Part shown: one piece after another, positions 35,193 through 43,177 of the stretch
Numbering within the stretch: the stretch's first letter is position 1
Layout: each line of letters opens with the position of its first letter
NCBI GenBank assembly: GCA_034412795.1
Contig: DAOUMD010000166.1
Coordinates: forward strand, 1-64,000
Length of the DNA: 64,000 bases
Direction of reading: 5' to 3'
Source: JAUVPY01 sp034412795
GTDB taxonomy: Bacteria > Chloroflexota > Anaerolineae > 4572-78 > NAK82
Position numbers and translations under genes: made by a program
Notes under the pieces: model-generated
What the model was told of the DNA's origin: nothing
The model's database searches: none
Seen by the model: only the letters and a program-made list of their open reading frames with translations

Positions 35193-35932
35193 CGCCCCGG
35201 ATTATCCTCATCGTGGTGGTCCGGGTCGTTGCCGTGGCCCCGATTGTGATCGCAGCAGCCGTCATCGCCGTGGTCACCGCCCCCGTGGTCGTCATCATCG
35301 TGATCGCCGCCACCATAGGACGGCAGACCGGGAACCAAGTCGTCGATTTCAACCTCGATAGTGATCACCACCGTGATGGCATCAATCGTATCCATAGCGC
35401 TTGGGATGGTAGCTGACGGGACCACCGTCGCCGTTACTGTCTCGGTGGGAACCACGGAGGACATCAGGGACGGCACCGGCGTTGACGTCGGCTCAGAAAC
35501 GAGCGTCGCCGGAAGGGTGCCGGTGAGCGCCGGTGTGGGCGCCTCATAAATCATTCCTGGGATGACCGTCCGGATCACCACCAGGACGGTGACTACCAGG
35601 GCCACCACCCCGGTGGTGACCGTCACCAAAACAGAGACGATCAATGCGATCAGTTTGCCTGGCATCATATTTCTCCTCCCAGATCTAGGTCCTGAAGTTG
35701 TCGGTCCGCTCTCCGGACCAAACCAGCTATCCAATTGACTCTGAAAAGCGGCCTGTGCCCTCGGACTGGCCCGGAAACCCACCTGCGAAAGCTCGTCCGC
35801 CAGCGACAGCAGTTCATCCACCCCCCTATCGGTAGGTGAGGCCTCGACAATTGAGGAGGGCGTGGGGGACTCTCCCCGAAGCAAGCGATCAACCTGCTCA
35901 GAGAAACGGTCGGCGCGTTGCTGCTCGTTCAC
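35189..35932 (-). CDS. Putative membrane anti-sigma factor with His/Asp-rich tail
   Basis: This 247-residue protein lies downstream of an ECF sigma gene and overlaps it by four bases, the usual place for an anti-sigma factor. Residues about 1-90 are soluble, one membrane helix follows (LIALIVSVLVTVTTGVVALV), then a Thr/Pro-rich stalk. The last 45 residues are packed with His, Asp and Gly (GGGDHDDDDHGGGDHGDDG, with two Cys), which suggests metal binding outside the membrane. I see no zinc-type HxxxCxxC motif of classical ZAS anti-sigmas. The role is inferred from position. Confidence 0.65.
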   Translation of the reverse strand: MNEQQRADRFSEQVDRLLRGESPTPSSIVEASPTDRGVDELLSLADELSQVGFRASPRAQAAFQSQLDSWFGPESGPTTSGPRSGRRNMMPGKLIALIVSVLVTVTTGVVALVVTVLVVIRTVIPGMIYEAPTPALTGTLPATLVSEPTSTPVPSLMSSVVPTETVTATVVPSATIPSAMDTIDAITVVITIEVEIDDLVPGLPSYGGGDHDDDDHGGGDHGDDGCCDHNRGHGNDPDHHDEDNPGR

Positions 35933-36495
35933 GAGACATCATCCCCCTTGAGTTGGCGCTGCAAGCGCCCTATCGCGCGCCACAAAACCACGCTCACCGT
36001 CTTCTCCTTCAACTCCATAATCTGTCCGATCTCCCCATTGCTCAACTGGCCTGCGAATTTGAGTGTGATGACCTCCTGATCGCGTTGGCTTAACTCTCTC
36101 AACCCGCGCAGCAGGTGAGCTACATTCTCCTCTTGAATCACCTGCGTTTCGGGCGACGGGGCTGGCATCACCAGGTCGGCCGGCAACTCGCCTTCCGCTT
36201 CGTGGGCCGAGCGACGCTGGCGCGTTCGATAGTAATTGGCCAGCACGTTGTGCGCGATACGGAAGAGCCAGCTCGAGAACGTCCCTTTGGCCGTGTCAAA
36301 CCCATCTCGATGGGCGTAGGCCCGCTCGAATGCCGTGCTGGTCAGATCTTCCGCGTCCTCCTGCGACTCTACCCGGTAGCGAAAATAGTTATAGATACGC
36401 GGGTAGTGTTGCCCGAACAACTCGGCAAAATCTAACTCCCTCTCAGGAGCCTGCTTCTCGTCTTGTGTCCCCCCTGTCACCCCGGCGCTCTGCAA
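35929..36495 (-). CDS. ECF-family RNA polymerase sigma factor
   Basis: This 188-residue sigma-70 family protein has a region 2 segment (FGQHYPRIYNYFRYRVESQEDAEDLTSTAFERAY and GTFSSWLFRIAHNVLANYYR, in shorter blocks) and a region 4 helix-turn-helix (QRDQEVITLKFAGQLSNGEIGQ...KEKTVSVVLWRAIGRLQ, likewise). It would direct transcription of a small regulon, probably including itself. Its stop overlaps the start of the anti-sigma-like gene. Confidence 0.92.
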   Translation of the reverse strand: MQSAGVTGGTQDEKQAPERELDFAELFGQHYPRIYNYFRYRVESQEDAEDLTSTAFERAYAHRDGFDTAKGTFSSWLFRIAHNVLANYYRTRQRRSAHEAEGELPADLVMPAPSPETQVIQEENVAHLLRGLRELSQRDQEVITLKFAGQLSNGEIGQIMELKEKTVSVVLWRAIGRLQRQLKGDDVS

Positions 36496-36611
36496 TGTAG
36501 GCCCTCCCTTAGCCCAGGTGGGTCTCAGCCTTGTTATTTAATACACCGTACCCGGTATTTTACTACACCATTTGCGAAGATTGAAAAATCCCGTTCGATC
36601 TAATACTAAAT

Positions 36612-36782
36612 GGCTCTACGCAGATTAGTGGGGTAGATGAGCAATTCAGACTGCCAAAAGAGGTCATGTCATTCTGAGCCATAGGCGAAGAATCTCGTCT
36701 TACAAGGGGAAATGAGATCCTTCGCTCCTGACGTCACTCAGGATGACATGCTCTACAAATGGCGTTACACCCCACTATAATG
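36612..36782. mobile_element. TAGTGGGGT-ended repeat interrupted by a TCATTCTGAG palindrome
   Basis: The left part (36612-36640, containing ATTAGTGGGGTAGATGA) and right part (36744-36779, ATGACATGCTCTAC to ACCCCACTAT) match an uninterrupted copy at 38873-38932 in reverse. Between them lies about 100 bp with CATGTCATTCTGAG and CTCAGGATGACATG as inverted ends (36665-36750). One element has thus inserted in or next to another. No coding frame is convincing here. Confidence 0.65.
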
Positions 36783-37014
36783 CCCGAATATTTTCTTGGC
36801 ATTGCCTTAAACCTTACAAAAAAGTGACGTACTTGCCTTCCATAGGGGGAAAGGCCTATTGCCTGGCGCTGAGAATCGTGGTAAGGTGGAATCGAACCCG
36901 GCAACCGTTCCTTCACGATGTGAGCTAGCTGGCTGCGTGATTGATGAGGGGGCATCGAGCGGTTAAGGAGCTGGTCAGGGAGCGGACGGTTGGGGGAGGT
37001 TGGGCCGCTTAACA

Positions 37015-37614
37015 ATGGCAAAAACAGATTTTAGCGCAGAGTTTCTGGTGGGCGCATCGACTGCTCTGGTGACGGCCATTATTAACCTGGTCGTACCCGG
37101 GCAGATTAGCTGGCTGTGGCTGATACCTGCCTTTATTGTTCCTTTCGCTGCGTTGTTCGTCTACCAAGGTGTGGGCCTGGGGTTCGGGCCCTACAAAGAG
37201 TGGAAAATCCGTACTGGCGAACTGGTCGCCGACGGCGGGACCCAAAAGGGCGCTGTGTGGGAGTTTGAACACCTCACCTCCGAGGGGGGGCTGGGCTTTT
37301 CCGGCCCACATATTGCCCTCCCTAAAGGAAAATACCGGGTGCTGTTCCGCTTGAAAATCGACAGCCGGGACGAGCGCGACGAGCCCGTATGTGAACTGGA
37401 CGTCAGCTCCAACTCCGGGCGGAAGTGGTTCGCCTTGCGGACGATCTCGCTTCGGGATTTCAAGTCGTCCGATTCCTGGCAGGATTTCGCCCTGGATTTC
37501 ATGATGACCAACGACGAGAACCATGTGGAGTTCCGGGGGCGTATGGAAGGCGTGGAACGGGTTGGCCGGCGCATTATCTTTGACAAGGTGGTCGTTCACA
37601 GAAGGTTGCTTTAG
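37015..37614 (+). CDS. Hypothetical membrane protein with C-terminal beta domain
   Basis: I do not recognise this family. It has about 199 residues from the ATG at 37015, while a TTG at 37000 would add five. Two hydrophobic helices lie near the N-terminus (FLVGASTALVTAIINLVV and WLWLIPAFIVPFAALFVY). A soluble domain rich in beta-type sequence follows (KYRVLFRLKID, VCELDVSSNSG, WQDFALDFMMT), reminiscent of carbohydrate-binding-like sandwiches. GGGGGAGG lies 15 bp upstream of the start. A terminator follows 115 bp after the stop. Confidence 0.65.
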   Translation: MAKTDFSAEFLVGASTALVTAIINLVVPGQISWLWLIPAFIVPFAALFVYQGVGLGFGPYKEWKIRTGELVADGGTQKGAVWEFEHLTSEGGLGFSGPHIALPKGKYRVLFRLKIDSRDERDEPVCELDVSSNSGRKWFALRTISLRDFKSSDSWQDFALDFMMTNDENHVEFRGRMEGVERVGRRIIFDKVVVHRRLL

Positions 37615-37728
37615 ACGTAGCCAGTTATTTGCTCGCCAGGGATTGGCAAATCCCGGCCTTTTGCACCTACGGCATACGCCTCGTGCCATTCGTTCGCGCT
37701 TGGGATTCGTAAAAAGCAAGGATGTAGA

Positions 37729-37755
37729 GCGGCTTTCATAGCCGCCGTTTTTTTT
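37729..37755 (+). terminator. Intrinsic terminator
   Basis: GCGGCT (37729-37734) pairs with AGCCGC (37740-37745) around TTCAT. Eight T follow after CG. It ends the transcript of the hypothetical membrane protein. Confidence 0.85.
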
Positions 37756-37766
37756 GCAAAATTCCC

Positions 37767-37795
37767 TTGTTCCCTCAGGCGACGTGTTGTATAAT
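37767..37795 (+). promoter_or_regulatory. Promoter of the DUF2283 gene (shared CAGGCGACGTG spacer)
   Basis: TTGTTC (37767-37772) and TATAAT (37790-37795) are 17 bp apart. The spacer contains CAGGCGACGTGTTG, nearly identical to the spacer of the promoter at 41272-41300. The start codon is only 9 bp after the -10 box, so the message is probably leaderless or nearly so. Confidence 0.75.
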
Positions 37796-37803
37796 AGAAC
37801 AAT

Positions 37804-38010
37804 ATGAAGATAGTGTATGATCGCGAAGAAGATATTCTAACACTAGAATTCAAAGATGCGGAGCATATAGACCACGCTGAGCATGTTGAATCCATCATTC
37901 TGCATCTGAATGAGGCAGATGAGCCGATCTTGTTAGAGGTCTTGCACGCCAGCGATTTCCTGACCCAGGTGCTCAAGGCTTCCTTGCAGCCGGATAAGCT
38001 GGCTGCGTGA
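37804..38010 (+). CDS. DUF2283-family small protein
   Basis: This 68-residue protein begins MKIVYDREEDILTLEF, the hallmark of DUF2283 (small beta-rich proteins that often occur near toxin-antitoxin or mobile genes). Its function is unknown. It sits just behind a near-consensus promoter and has no ribosome site, consistent with leaderless translation. The C-terminal part is helical and less conserved. Confidence 0.7.
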   Translation: MKIVYDREEDILTLEFKDAEHIDHAEHVESIILHLNEADEPILLEVLHASDFLTQVLKASLQPDKLAA

Positions 38011-38184
38011 AATGAGCTTGGCCCGGCGACCGGAGATTGCCTTTCAAGCTTACCAGTTTGTCTTCGACGTAGTACGCCTCACCGAGCGACAGCGCCATCC
38101 TGACACCCGAGGAACTGGCCTGGGCGGGTAACGCGTCGCATGCAGGGTGATCCTAGACTGGGCAGGTGATCGGGTGAAAACACT

Positions 38185-38775
38185 GTGACCAAAAACAGAA
38201 AAACTCGCATCGGCAAATTGCCACCCCAGTACACCTTCATCCTCAACCCTTACGCCGGGTACCGCTTCACCCGCTGCCCTGGCTGTGACCAGAAGATGAA
38301 GCAGCGCAAGCTGCCGTTGTGGATTCACGTCGATCCTATGAACCCCGTGGCGCTCAACTATACCTGTCGCTATTGCCCCGATTGTGACCTGCTGATCGCC
38401 CATCAGGACGACCTCGAAACTCTTTTGGCCCAACTATTTTCGCATTACGATCCCTCGATCATTGGCAATGACTACCTGGTACTGGGAACCGTGGAGCGCC
38501 AGGCCTGGCGCGAGAGTTTGAAGCAACCCAAAAGCACTCCAGAAATGCTGGAGCACCTCCATGACTTCGAGGAGGTGCTCACTGTTAAGGTGCAACCCGG
38601 CGGCTGGTATCCAAAAGACATGGACCCCTCCCAGTTACCGGTCCAGGAGCCGGCCCCCCTAGACACACCGTGGCGGAAAGTGATCCAGCCCCCGGATTAC
38701 AGGCCGAACAAGTCCGAAAAATCTACCAGGTCGCCGGGAACCAAGAAACGCAGGCGCAAGAGACGCAGACGCTAA
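38185..38775 (+). CDS. Hypothetical protein with zinc-ribbon-like cysteines
   Basis: I do not recognise the function. This frame of 196 residues starts with GTG (38185). Early cysteine pairs CPGC (about residue 32) and CRYCPDC (about 68-74) suggest a structural zinc site. The C-terminus is strongly basic (RSPGTKKRRRKRRRR), which suggests nucleic-acid contact. The middle is charged and has no known motif. No close operon partner is present. Confidence 0.6.
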   Translation: MTKNRKTRIGKLPPQYTFILNPYAGYRFTRCPGCDQKMKQRKLPLWIHVDPMNPVALNYTCRYCPDCDLLIAHQDDLETLLAQLFSHYDPSIIGNDYLVLGTVERQAWRESLKQPKSTPEMLEHLHDFEEVLTVKVQPGGWYPKDMDPSQLPVQEPAPLDTPWRKVIQPPDYRPNKSEKSTRSPGTKKRRRKRRRR

Positions 38776-38872
38776 CGCACTGTTGTTCTACCTGCTTCTT
38801 CGTCCTTCGTCTTTGGTCCTTCGTCAGCAAAGTAGTGTTCCTACCAACCAAGCTTTCTTGGGTTTACGCAAA

Positions 38873-38932
38873 ATAGTGGGGTGTAACGCCATTTCTGGAG
38901 CATGTCATCTACCCCACTAATCTGCGTAGAGC
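38873..38932. repeat. TAGTGGGGT-ended repeat, intact copy
   Basis: TAGTGGGGTGT (38874 on) and ACCCCACTA (to 38919) are inverted ends around a short core. The unit and its flank to GCGTAGAGCC match, in reverse, the two halves at 36612-36640 and 36744-36779. Confidence 0.7.
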
Positions 38933-38957
38933 CGCTTTCTTTTCAGCCGCGAATGGC

Positions 38958-40688
38958 TTATCCAGAGATAGGCAGCACGTTCACGAATGGCTCACAGCCT
39001 GGCTGAATGTCTAATTCACCTCCCCCACGCCGACCGTCGGGCAGATCGCCCGTCCAGGTCGTGTGTCCCGGCTCGATGACAAACCAGACGTACCCGTTGG
39101 GCGCGATCTTTTGCGTTTGCGGTCCCAGGTTAAAAGTCACCTCACCGTTTATTTCGCTGACCACCAAGAAACAGGCCATGCCCTGCGGCACGTCCGGCTG
39201 ACCTGGCCACCACTCGCTGGAAGGAGACGGCTGAGGCGTGGGCGTGGGTAGAGCGGGAGCCGGCGTCGGCTCGGACGGCGCCGGTGCGACGGCAAAGACC
39301 GCGTCCGGCGACCAGGTGAAACTGTCCAGCACCTCGAACAGGATTTCTTCTTGCTCTGCCCAGCGCTCTATCGGGGTGGCCAGGGTAGCCACCGCCATAG
39401 CCCCCTCGGTCTCTTCCACCCATACCACCCCGTGCAAGCCAGTCTCCTCAGACTCTACCTCCAGCAAGATCACGTGGACCCCCGGATCGCCCACCATGCG
39501 TTCCAACTCGATCGTGTCCTCGCCAAAACCAGGCATGCCGGCTATCGTGTAATCTTCGACAAAGGCCCCCCACTGCTCTTCAGACAAAGCCATCCCCAGC
39601 CCGGAGAAGAAGACGTGGATGGCGCCCGAGGCATCCGAGGCCATGAACATATAGCCATAGCCACCTGATGTTGCCCCCCCTTCGATCTGATCGAAATAAG
39701 CGGGGTAGTTCAGCTCGAAGACGCCGTTCGGGTCCTCGAAAGGCACCAGCGACGAGGCAGGTGCTTCTTCCACCATGAAATCGTAACGACCCACCTCCTC
39801 GTCGTTCATAGTCACTACCGCCTGGTGCTCGCCCACCGGCCAACCGTCATCGGGGACAAAGTAGAAGTAGATGCTTTTGTCAGAGCCATCCTCCGTTACG
39901 GTGACCGAACCGGGGCCTGTCTCGTCCGGTTGGCCGTTCACATACCATTCAGTCTCCAGCCAGGTGTGGAGACCAAAGTCCCCACGCATCAGTACGTAAA
40001 CCGCCTCGTCCGGGGCGAAGGTGGTGGTCGGTTCGATAGGGTTGTAGTCGTCGTCAACCCCTCGGGCCAGGACCACCTCCTGGATCTGGGAGGGAATGGC
40101 ATCCGCTGGCGGCACCACGCTGAAGGGGTAACTGCCCACCAGGTCGTCATCGTGGAACACCTCAACCCGGTAGGCATCGCTGATGCGAATAACCGTGCCG
40201 GGGTCAGGCGTCCACGAGAAGTGGACGTAGGTTTTTCCGCCGATGGTGAAGAGAGGGGCATCGTCAATGTCTTCCAGATCCAGATCGGCCTCCCCCAAGA
40301 GCGTATCACCCTGGTAAAACCGACCCATCATAGTGCCCGTCGGTCGCCCCTTGAGCGTCATCACCACGTAGACGCCTTGTTCGGGCGTAAATTCCTCCAC
40401 CTCGTCTACCGCCTGTCCCTCCTCGTCCACGCCCAGTGCCAGGGTAGTGTCCAGCACCTCTAAGTCCTCAGGTTCCGGCACCGGGGTGTCAGTGGGTTCC
40501 GGCACCGACGTGTCGGTAGCTTCAGATACCGACGTGTCGGCGGAGGCCTCCGTCGACACCGGTGTGTCGGTAACGGCTTCCGGCGGCGCACTGGTGCGTG
40601 CAGACTTGCCAATGCCGCAAGCCAGCCCCCCCAACAAAAACAAAGCGATGACCAACAAGAGTTGAAACCTTAAAAAATACCTTTGCAT
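38958..40688 (-). CDS. Large secreted lipoprotein, function unknown
   Basis: This 576-residue protein has a lipoprotein signal (LLLVIALFLLGGLACG, acylated cysteine near residue 24). A Thr/Pro/Val-rich repeat linker follows (DTSVPEPTDTPVPEPEDLE). Two beta-sandwich-like repeats come next (LALGVDEEGQAVDEVEEFTPE and VLARGVDDDYNPIEPTTTFAP, each followed by WY/HFSW segments). A domain beginning FELNYPAYFDQIEGG and a Pro/Thr linker lead to a small C-terminal beta domain. It should be anchored on the outer face of the membrane. No enzyme motif is seen, and it stands alone. Confidence 0.7.
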   Translation of the reverse strand: MQRYFLRFQLLLVIALFLLGGLACGIGKSARTSAPPEAVTDTPVSTEASADTSVSEATDTSVPEPTDTPVPEPEDLEVLDTTLALGVDEEGQAVDEVEEFTPEQGVYVVMTLKGRPTGTMMGRFYQGDTLLGEADLDLEDIDDAPLFTIGGKTYVHFSWTPDPGTVIRISDAYRVEVFHDDDLVGSYPFSVVPPADAIPSQIQEVVLARGVDDDYNPIEPTTTFAPDEAVYVLMRGDFGLHTWLETEWYVNGQPDETGPGSVTVTEDGSDKSIYFYFVPDDGWPVGEHQAVVTMNDEEVGRYDFMVEEAPASSLVPFEDPNGVFELNYPAYFDQIEGGATSGGYGYMFMASDASGAIHVFFSGLGMALSEEQWGAFVEDYTIAGMPGFGEDTIELERMVGDPGVHVILLEVESEETGLHGVVWVEETEGAMAVATLATPIERWAEQEEILFEVLDSFTWSPDAVFAVAPAPSEPTPAPALPTPTPQPSPSSEWWPGQPDVPQGMACFLVVSEINGEVTFNLGPQTQKIAPNGYVWFVIEPGHTTWTGDLPDGRRGGGELDIQPGCEPFVNVLPISG

Positions 40689-40780
40689 TCCTCGAACTCC
40701 TTTCTGTGGGTGGTCTCCCTGGACGGTGTTGATGCAGAGTGTTGGCTCAGTTTTACCACGAAGGACATCAGGGACACTAA

Positions 40781-40887
40781 GAAACCTTGTATCTTCTCAA
40801 AAAGTAGGGGCAAACCCTTGCGGTTGCCCGCTTGGGCAGGCGCAAGACCTGCCCTTACCCCAAGATATTGAGAAGATACGAAACCTT
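40781..40887. mobile_element. MITE-like element, copy 3, with 8-bp target duplication
   Basis: The element spans 40789-40879 (91 bp) with GTATCTTCTCAA and TTGAGAAGATAC ends and an inner GTAGGGGCAAACCC / GCCCTTACCCC inverted repeat. The flanks are the perfect direct repeat GAAACCTT at 40781-40788 and 40880-40887. Confidence 0.9.
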
Positions 40888-40984
40888 TGTGTCTTTGTGG
40901 TTTATATCCCCTGGCTCTCAATTATCAACACAAAGCAGGGAGACTATCCGTCTGTAAAAGTTAGATGATCTGCCGGACTGCGTT

Positions 40985-41022
40985 GAGGCATAGAAGGGAA
41001 CTGGCTCAATGCCTCTTTTTTT
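40985..41022 (+). terminator. Plus-strand terminator-like hairpin without an upstream gene
   Basis: GAGGCAT (40985-40991) pairs with ATGCCTC (41009-41015) around a 17-nt loop, then seven T. The only annotated neighbour upstream is on the other strand. It may end a small RNA starting within the preceding 150 bp. Confidence 0.5.
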
Positions 41023-41135
41023 CGAGGGGAACCTGGCGAACTTTCCTCCGCTCTCCGCCGCTTACCTCAGATAGTCACATTTTATCACAATTTATCAGCA
41101 GATACCATAGTACTTTAAACCAGGTAATGTAAAGG

Positions 41136-41264
41136 ATGGTTCAGAAAATAGGGTAACACTTTCTCAACTAGACGAATGACGAATGACGAATGACGAAGAG
41201 ACCTGAGCCAGAATTGGTCCTTCGTCTTTCGTCCTTCGTCATTTCAGGGGCTTCTGAACATGCC
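41136..41264. repeat. GTTCAGAA-ended element, copy 2 (inverted relative to 34948-35116)
   Basis: GTTCAGAA (41139-41146) and TTCTGAAC (41252-41259) are inverted ends. The core has GACGAATGACGAATGACGAA words and GGGTAACACTTTCTC, matching the other copy in reverse complement. It lies just upstream of the promoter of the next gene. Confidence 0.8.
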
Positions 41265-41271
41265 TAATCGA

Positions 41272-41300
41272 TTGTAATACCAGGCGACGTGCTGTATAAT
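41272..41300 (+). promoter_or_regulatory. Promoter with shared CAGGCGACGTG spacer
   Basis: TTGTAA (41272-41277) and TATAAT (41295-41300) are 17 bp apart with CAGGCGACGTGCTG between. This repeats the promoter at 37767-37795. It places the start of transcription after the GTG at 41289, so the next gene must start at 41337. Confidence 0.75.
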
Positions 41301-41336
41301 GGGTGTTACCTTGCTTTTCAGATAGGGAGTAACCAC

Positions 41337-41924
41337 ATGCCTGTTACCTACACCAACCGCAAAGGCGTTACCTATTATCTCTGCCGGGGCGTCACCAAAA
41401 CCGGCAAGCCGCGCTACTACTTCGCGCGTGAGATCAAAGGCGAACCTGTAGACGAAATACCGGAGGGGTTCACGATCAGTGAGAGCGTCAACGGCATCGT
41501 CTCATTGGCCAAGGATCGCCCCTCACAAATCCTGCCCGATGAGATTGCCTGGGTCGAAGCGTCTGTAAGACGACACCCCAAGGCACAAAACTACCGGGTC
41601 AGCGCCAAGCACGACCGTATCGAAATCTACGAGCGGGTCGGGCCGGACGCGGATGACCTGATTGCCGGGTTGAGCGGCATAAGCGGGCTATTCGCTGCGC
41701 AGGCCGACCAACTGCGAGAGCTGCGGGATCGCCATTCCCAATTCACCGCGGTGCTGCGCTTTATCCTGGCCGACGCCGAGCGGCGTACCTTCCGTGTGGA
41801 GCGCTGGTGCTACCTGGGCAGCATTGACGATTGGATAAACGTCGGCACTGTGGGACCGGTGGCCCAACTGGCCCGGGAGTGGATCCCTAAACTGGGCACC
41901 GACCGGCTCTTTGAGGTATATTAG
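41337..41924 (+). CDS. Hypothetical protein
   Basis: I do not recognise the family. This 195-residue protein begins MPVTYTNRKGVTYYLCRG, a beta-strand-like head followed by KPRYYFAREIKGEPV. The C-terminal half is helical (LRELRDRHSQFTAVLRFIL) and ends with ERWCYLGSIDDWINVG. The start at 41337 follows GGGAG and a near-consensus promoter. It is followed after 27 bp by another unknown gene, and both are probably co-transcribed. Confidence 0.65.
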   Translation: MPVTYTNRKGVTYYLCRGVTKTGKPRYYFAREIKGEPVDEIPEGFTISESVNGIVSLAKDRPSQILPDEIAWVEASVRRHPKAQNYRVSAKHDRIEIYERVGPDADDLIAGLSGISGLFAAQADQLRELRDRHSQFTAVLRFILADAERRTFRVERWCYLGSIDDWINVGTVGPVAQLAREWIPKLGTDRLFEVY

Positions 41925-41951
41925 ACACATCGCACACCAGCGAGCGCAGAC

Positions 41952-43082
41952 ATGAGCGAGTACCAATACTACGAATTCCAGGCCGTCGACCGGCCCCTGA
42001 CCCAAGAAGAACAGCAAGCCGTCGCGCAGTTGTCCAGCCGCGTCCATCCCCACCCCCGGCGCGCGGTCTTTGTCTATCACTGGAGTGGCTTCCGCGGCCG
42101 GTCAGAAGACATACTGGCCAAGTACTATGACGCCATGCTCTACCTGGCCAACTGGGGCAGCCGCCGGCTCATGTTCCGTTTCCCCCAATCACTCGTAGAC
42201 CCGGAACACTTGCAGGGCTACAACGTGGTAACGCTGGATTACCCTCCAGACTTCGTTAATGCCTATACCCAAGGTGAGTACACCATCCTGGATATCCAGT
42301 TGGGTGAGGAAGAAGGCCTGGATTGGGTCGAAGGCGAAGGCTGGCTCGACTCGCTGATCGGCCTACGCGACGCGATTCTCCAGGGAGATTATCGTCTGCT
42401 TTACCTGGCCTGGCTCAAGGGCGTGACGCTGGCCTATGACGTGGATGAAGACGCCCTCGAACCGCCCGTACCACCCGGCCTGGGGGACCCGACACCTGCC
42501 TTGGACAGTTTCGTAGAGCTGTTTGACCTGGATGCTGATCTGCTCCAGGTAGCGGCCCAACGCAGCGCCCAACCGGCCCCAACGCTGTCTGGAGACGACA
42601 TACGACAGGCCATCGCCCAACTCCCGACCGAGGAAAAAGACGCCTTCTTGTTGCGCCTGGCCCAGGGCGAGCCACATCTCTCGTTAGTCTTCAATCGCCG
42701 CCTGGGCGGGGCGGGTGCTGCTCTTCAACCCGACGCGGAAGAGCGCCGCACCGTCGGCCAACTCCTGGCCGCGGCAGAAGAAGAAAGGGAGCGGGTGCGC
42801 AAACAGCTCGCCGCCCAGGCCGAAGCCAAACGTATCGCCGAACTGGAAGCCTTAGCCCAGCGTGAAAACCAGGCCTGGCGTGACGTCGACGCCCTGATCC
42901 AGGAGGCAAAAGCCAAGTCGTATGAAAAGGCCGTTGAGCTTCTCCTCAAGCTCAAGGACCTGGCCGAATACCGCCGCCAGAGTGCCGCCTTTCAAGAACA
43001 CCTGGACCAGATCTATGACCGGTATAGCCGGCGCTCCGCACTGATGCGACGCCTGCGCGATGCGGGCTTGACCAAAGGGTGA
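41952..43082 (+). CDS. Hypothetical protein with C-terminal coiled coil
   Basis: This 376-residue protein begins MSEYQYYEFQAVDRPLTQEE and contains LAKYYDAMLYLANWGSRRLM. I recall such sequences as a conserved protein of unknown function in several bacterial phyla. Residues about 240-350 are rich in Ala, Glu, Arg and Gln in coiled-coil periodicity (EEERERVRKQLAAQAEAKR). No catalytic motif is visible. Its stop overlaps a GTG that opens a 32-codon frame. Confidence 0.65.
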   Translation: MSEYQYYEFQAVDRPLTQEEQQAVAQLSSRVHPHPRRAVFVYHWSGFRGRSEDILAKYYDAMLYLANWGSRRLMFRFPQSLVDPEHLQGYNVVTLDYPPDFVNAYTQGEYTILDIQLGEEEGLDWVEGEGWLDSLIGLRDAILQGDYRLLYLAWLKGVTLAYDVDEDALEPPVPPGLGDPTPALDSFVELFDLDADLLQVAAQRSAQPAPTLSGDDIRQAIAQLPTEEKDAFLLRLAQGEPHLSLVFNRRLGGAGAALQPDAEERRTVGQLLAAAEEERERVRKQLAAQAEAKRIAELEALAQRENQAWRDVDALIQEAKAKSYEKAVELLLKLKDLAEYRRQSAAFQEHLDQIYDRYSRRSALMRRLRDAGLTKG

Positions 43083-43177
43083 GGCACAAACCGCGCTACG
43101 TCGAGCCGGTGATTGAGGAAGAAATGCTGGCCGTTGCCGAGGCGATGGAGAATCTGAAACAGGGGGATGCAGTCTAA
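43079..43177 (+). CDS. Possible small coupled protein (32 aa)
   Basis: GTG at 43079 overlaps the upstream TGA (GTGA), and the frame ends with TAA at 43177. The product RHKPRYVEPVIEEEMLAVAE... is charged and helical. Overlap and reading phase suggest coupling, but a frame this short could be chance. Confidence 0.3.
   Translation: MRHKPRYVEPVIEEEMLAVAEAMENLKQGDAV

Noticed and set aside
36880..36925. tRNA-like T-arm (GGAATCGAACCC on plus strand)
   Set aside because: The bases flanking the TTCGATT loop do not pair, and no acceptor or anticodon arm could be drawn around it.
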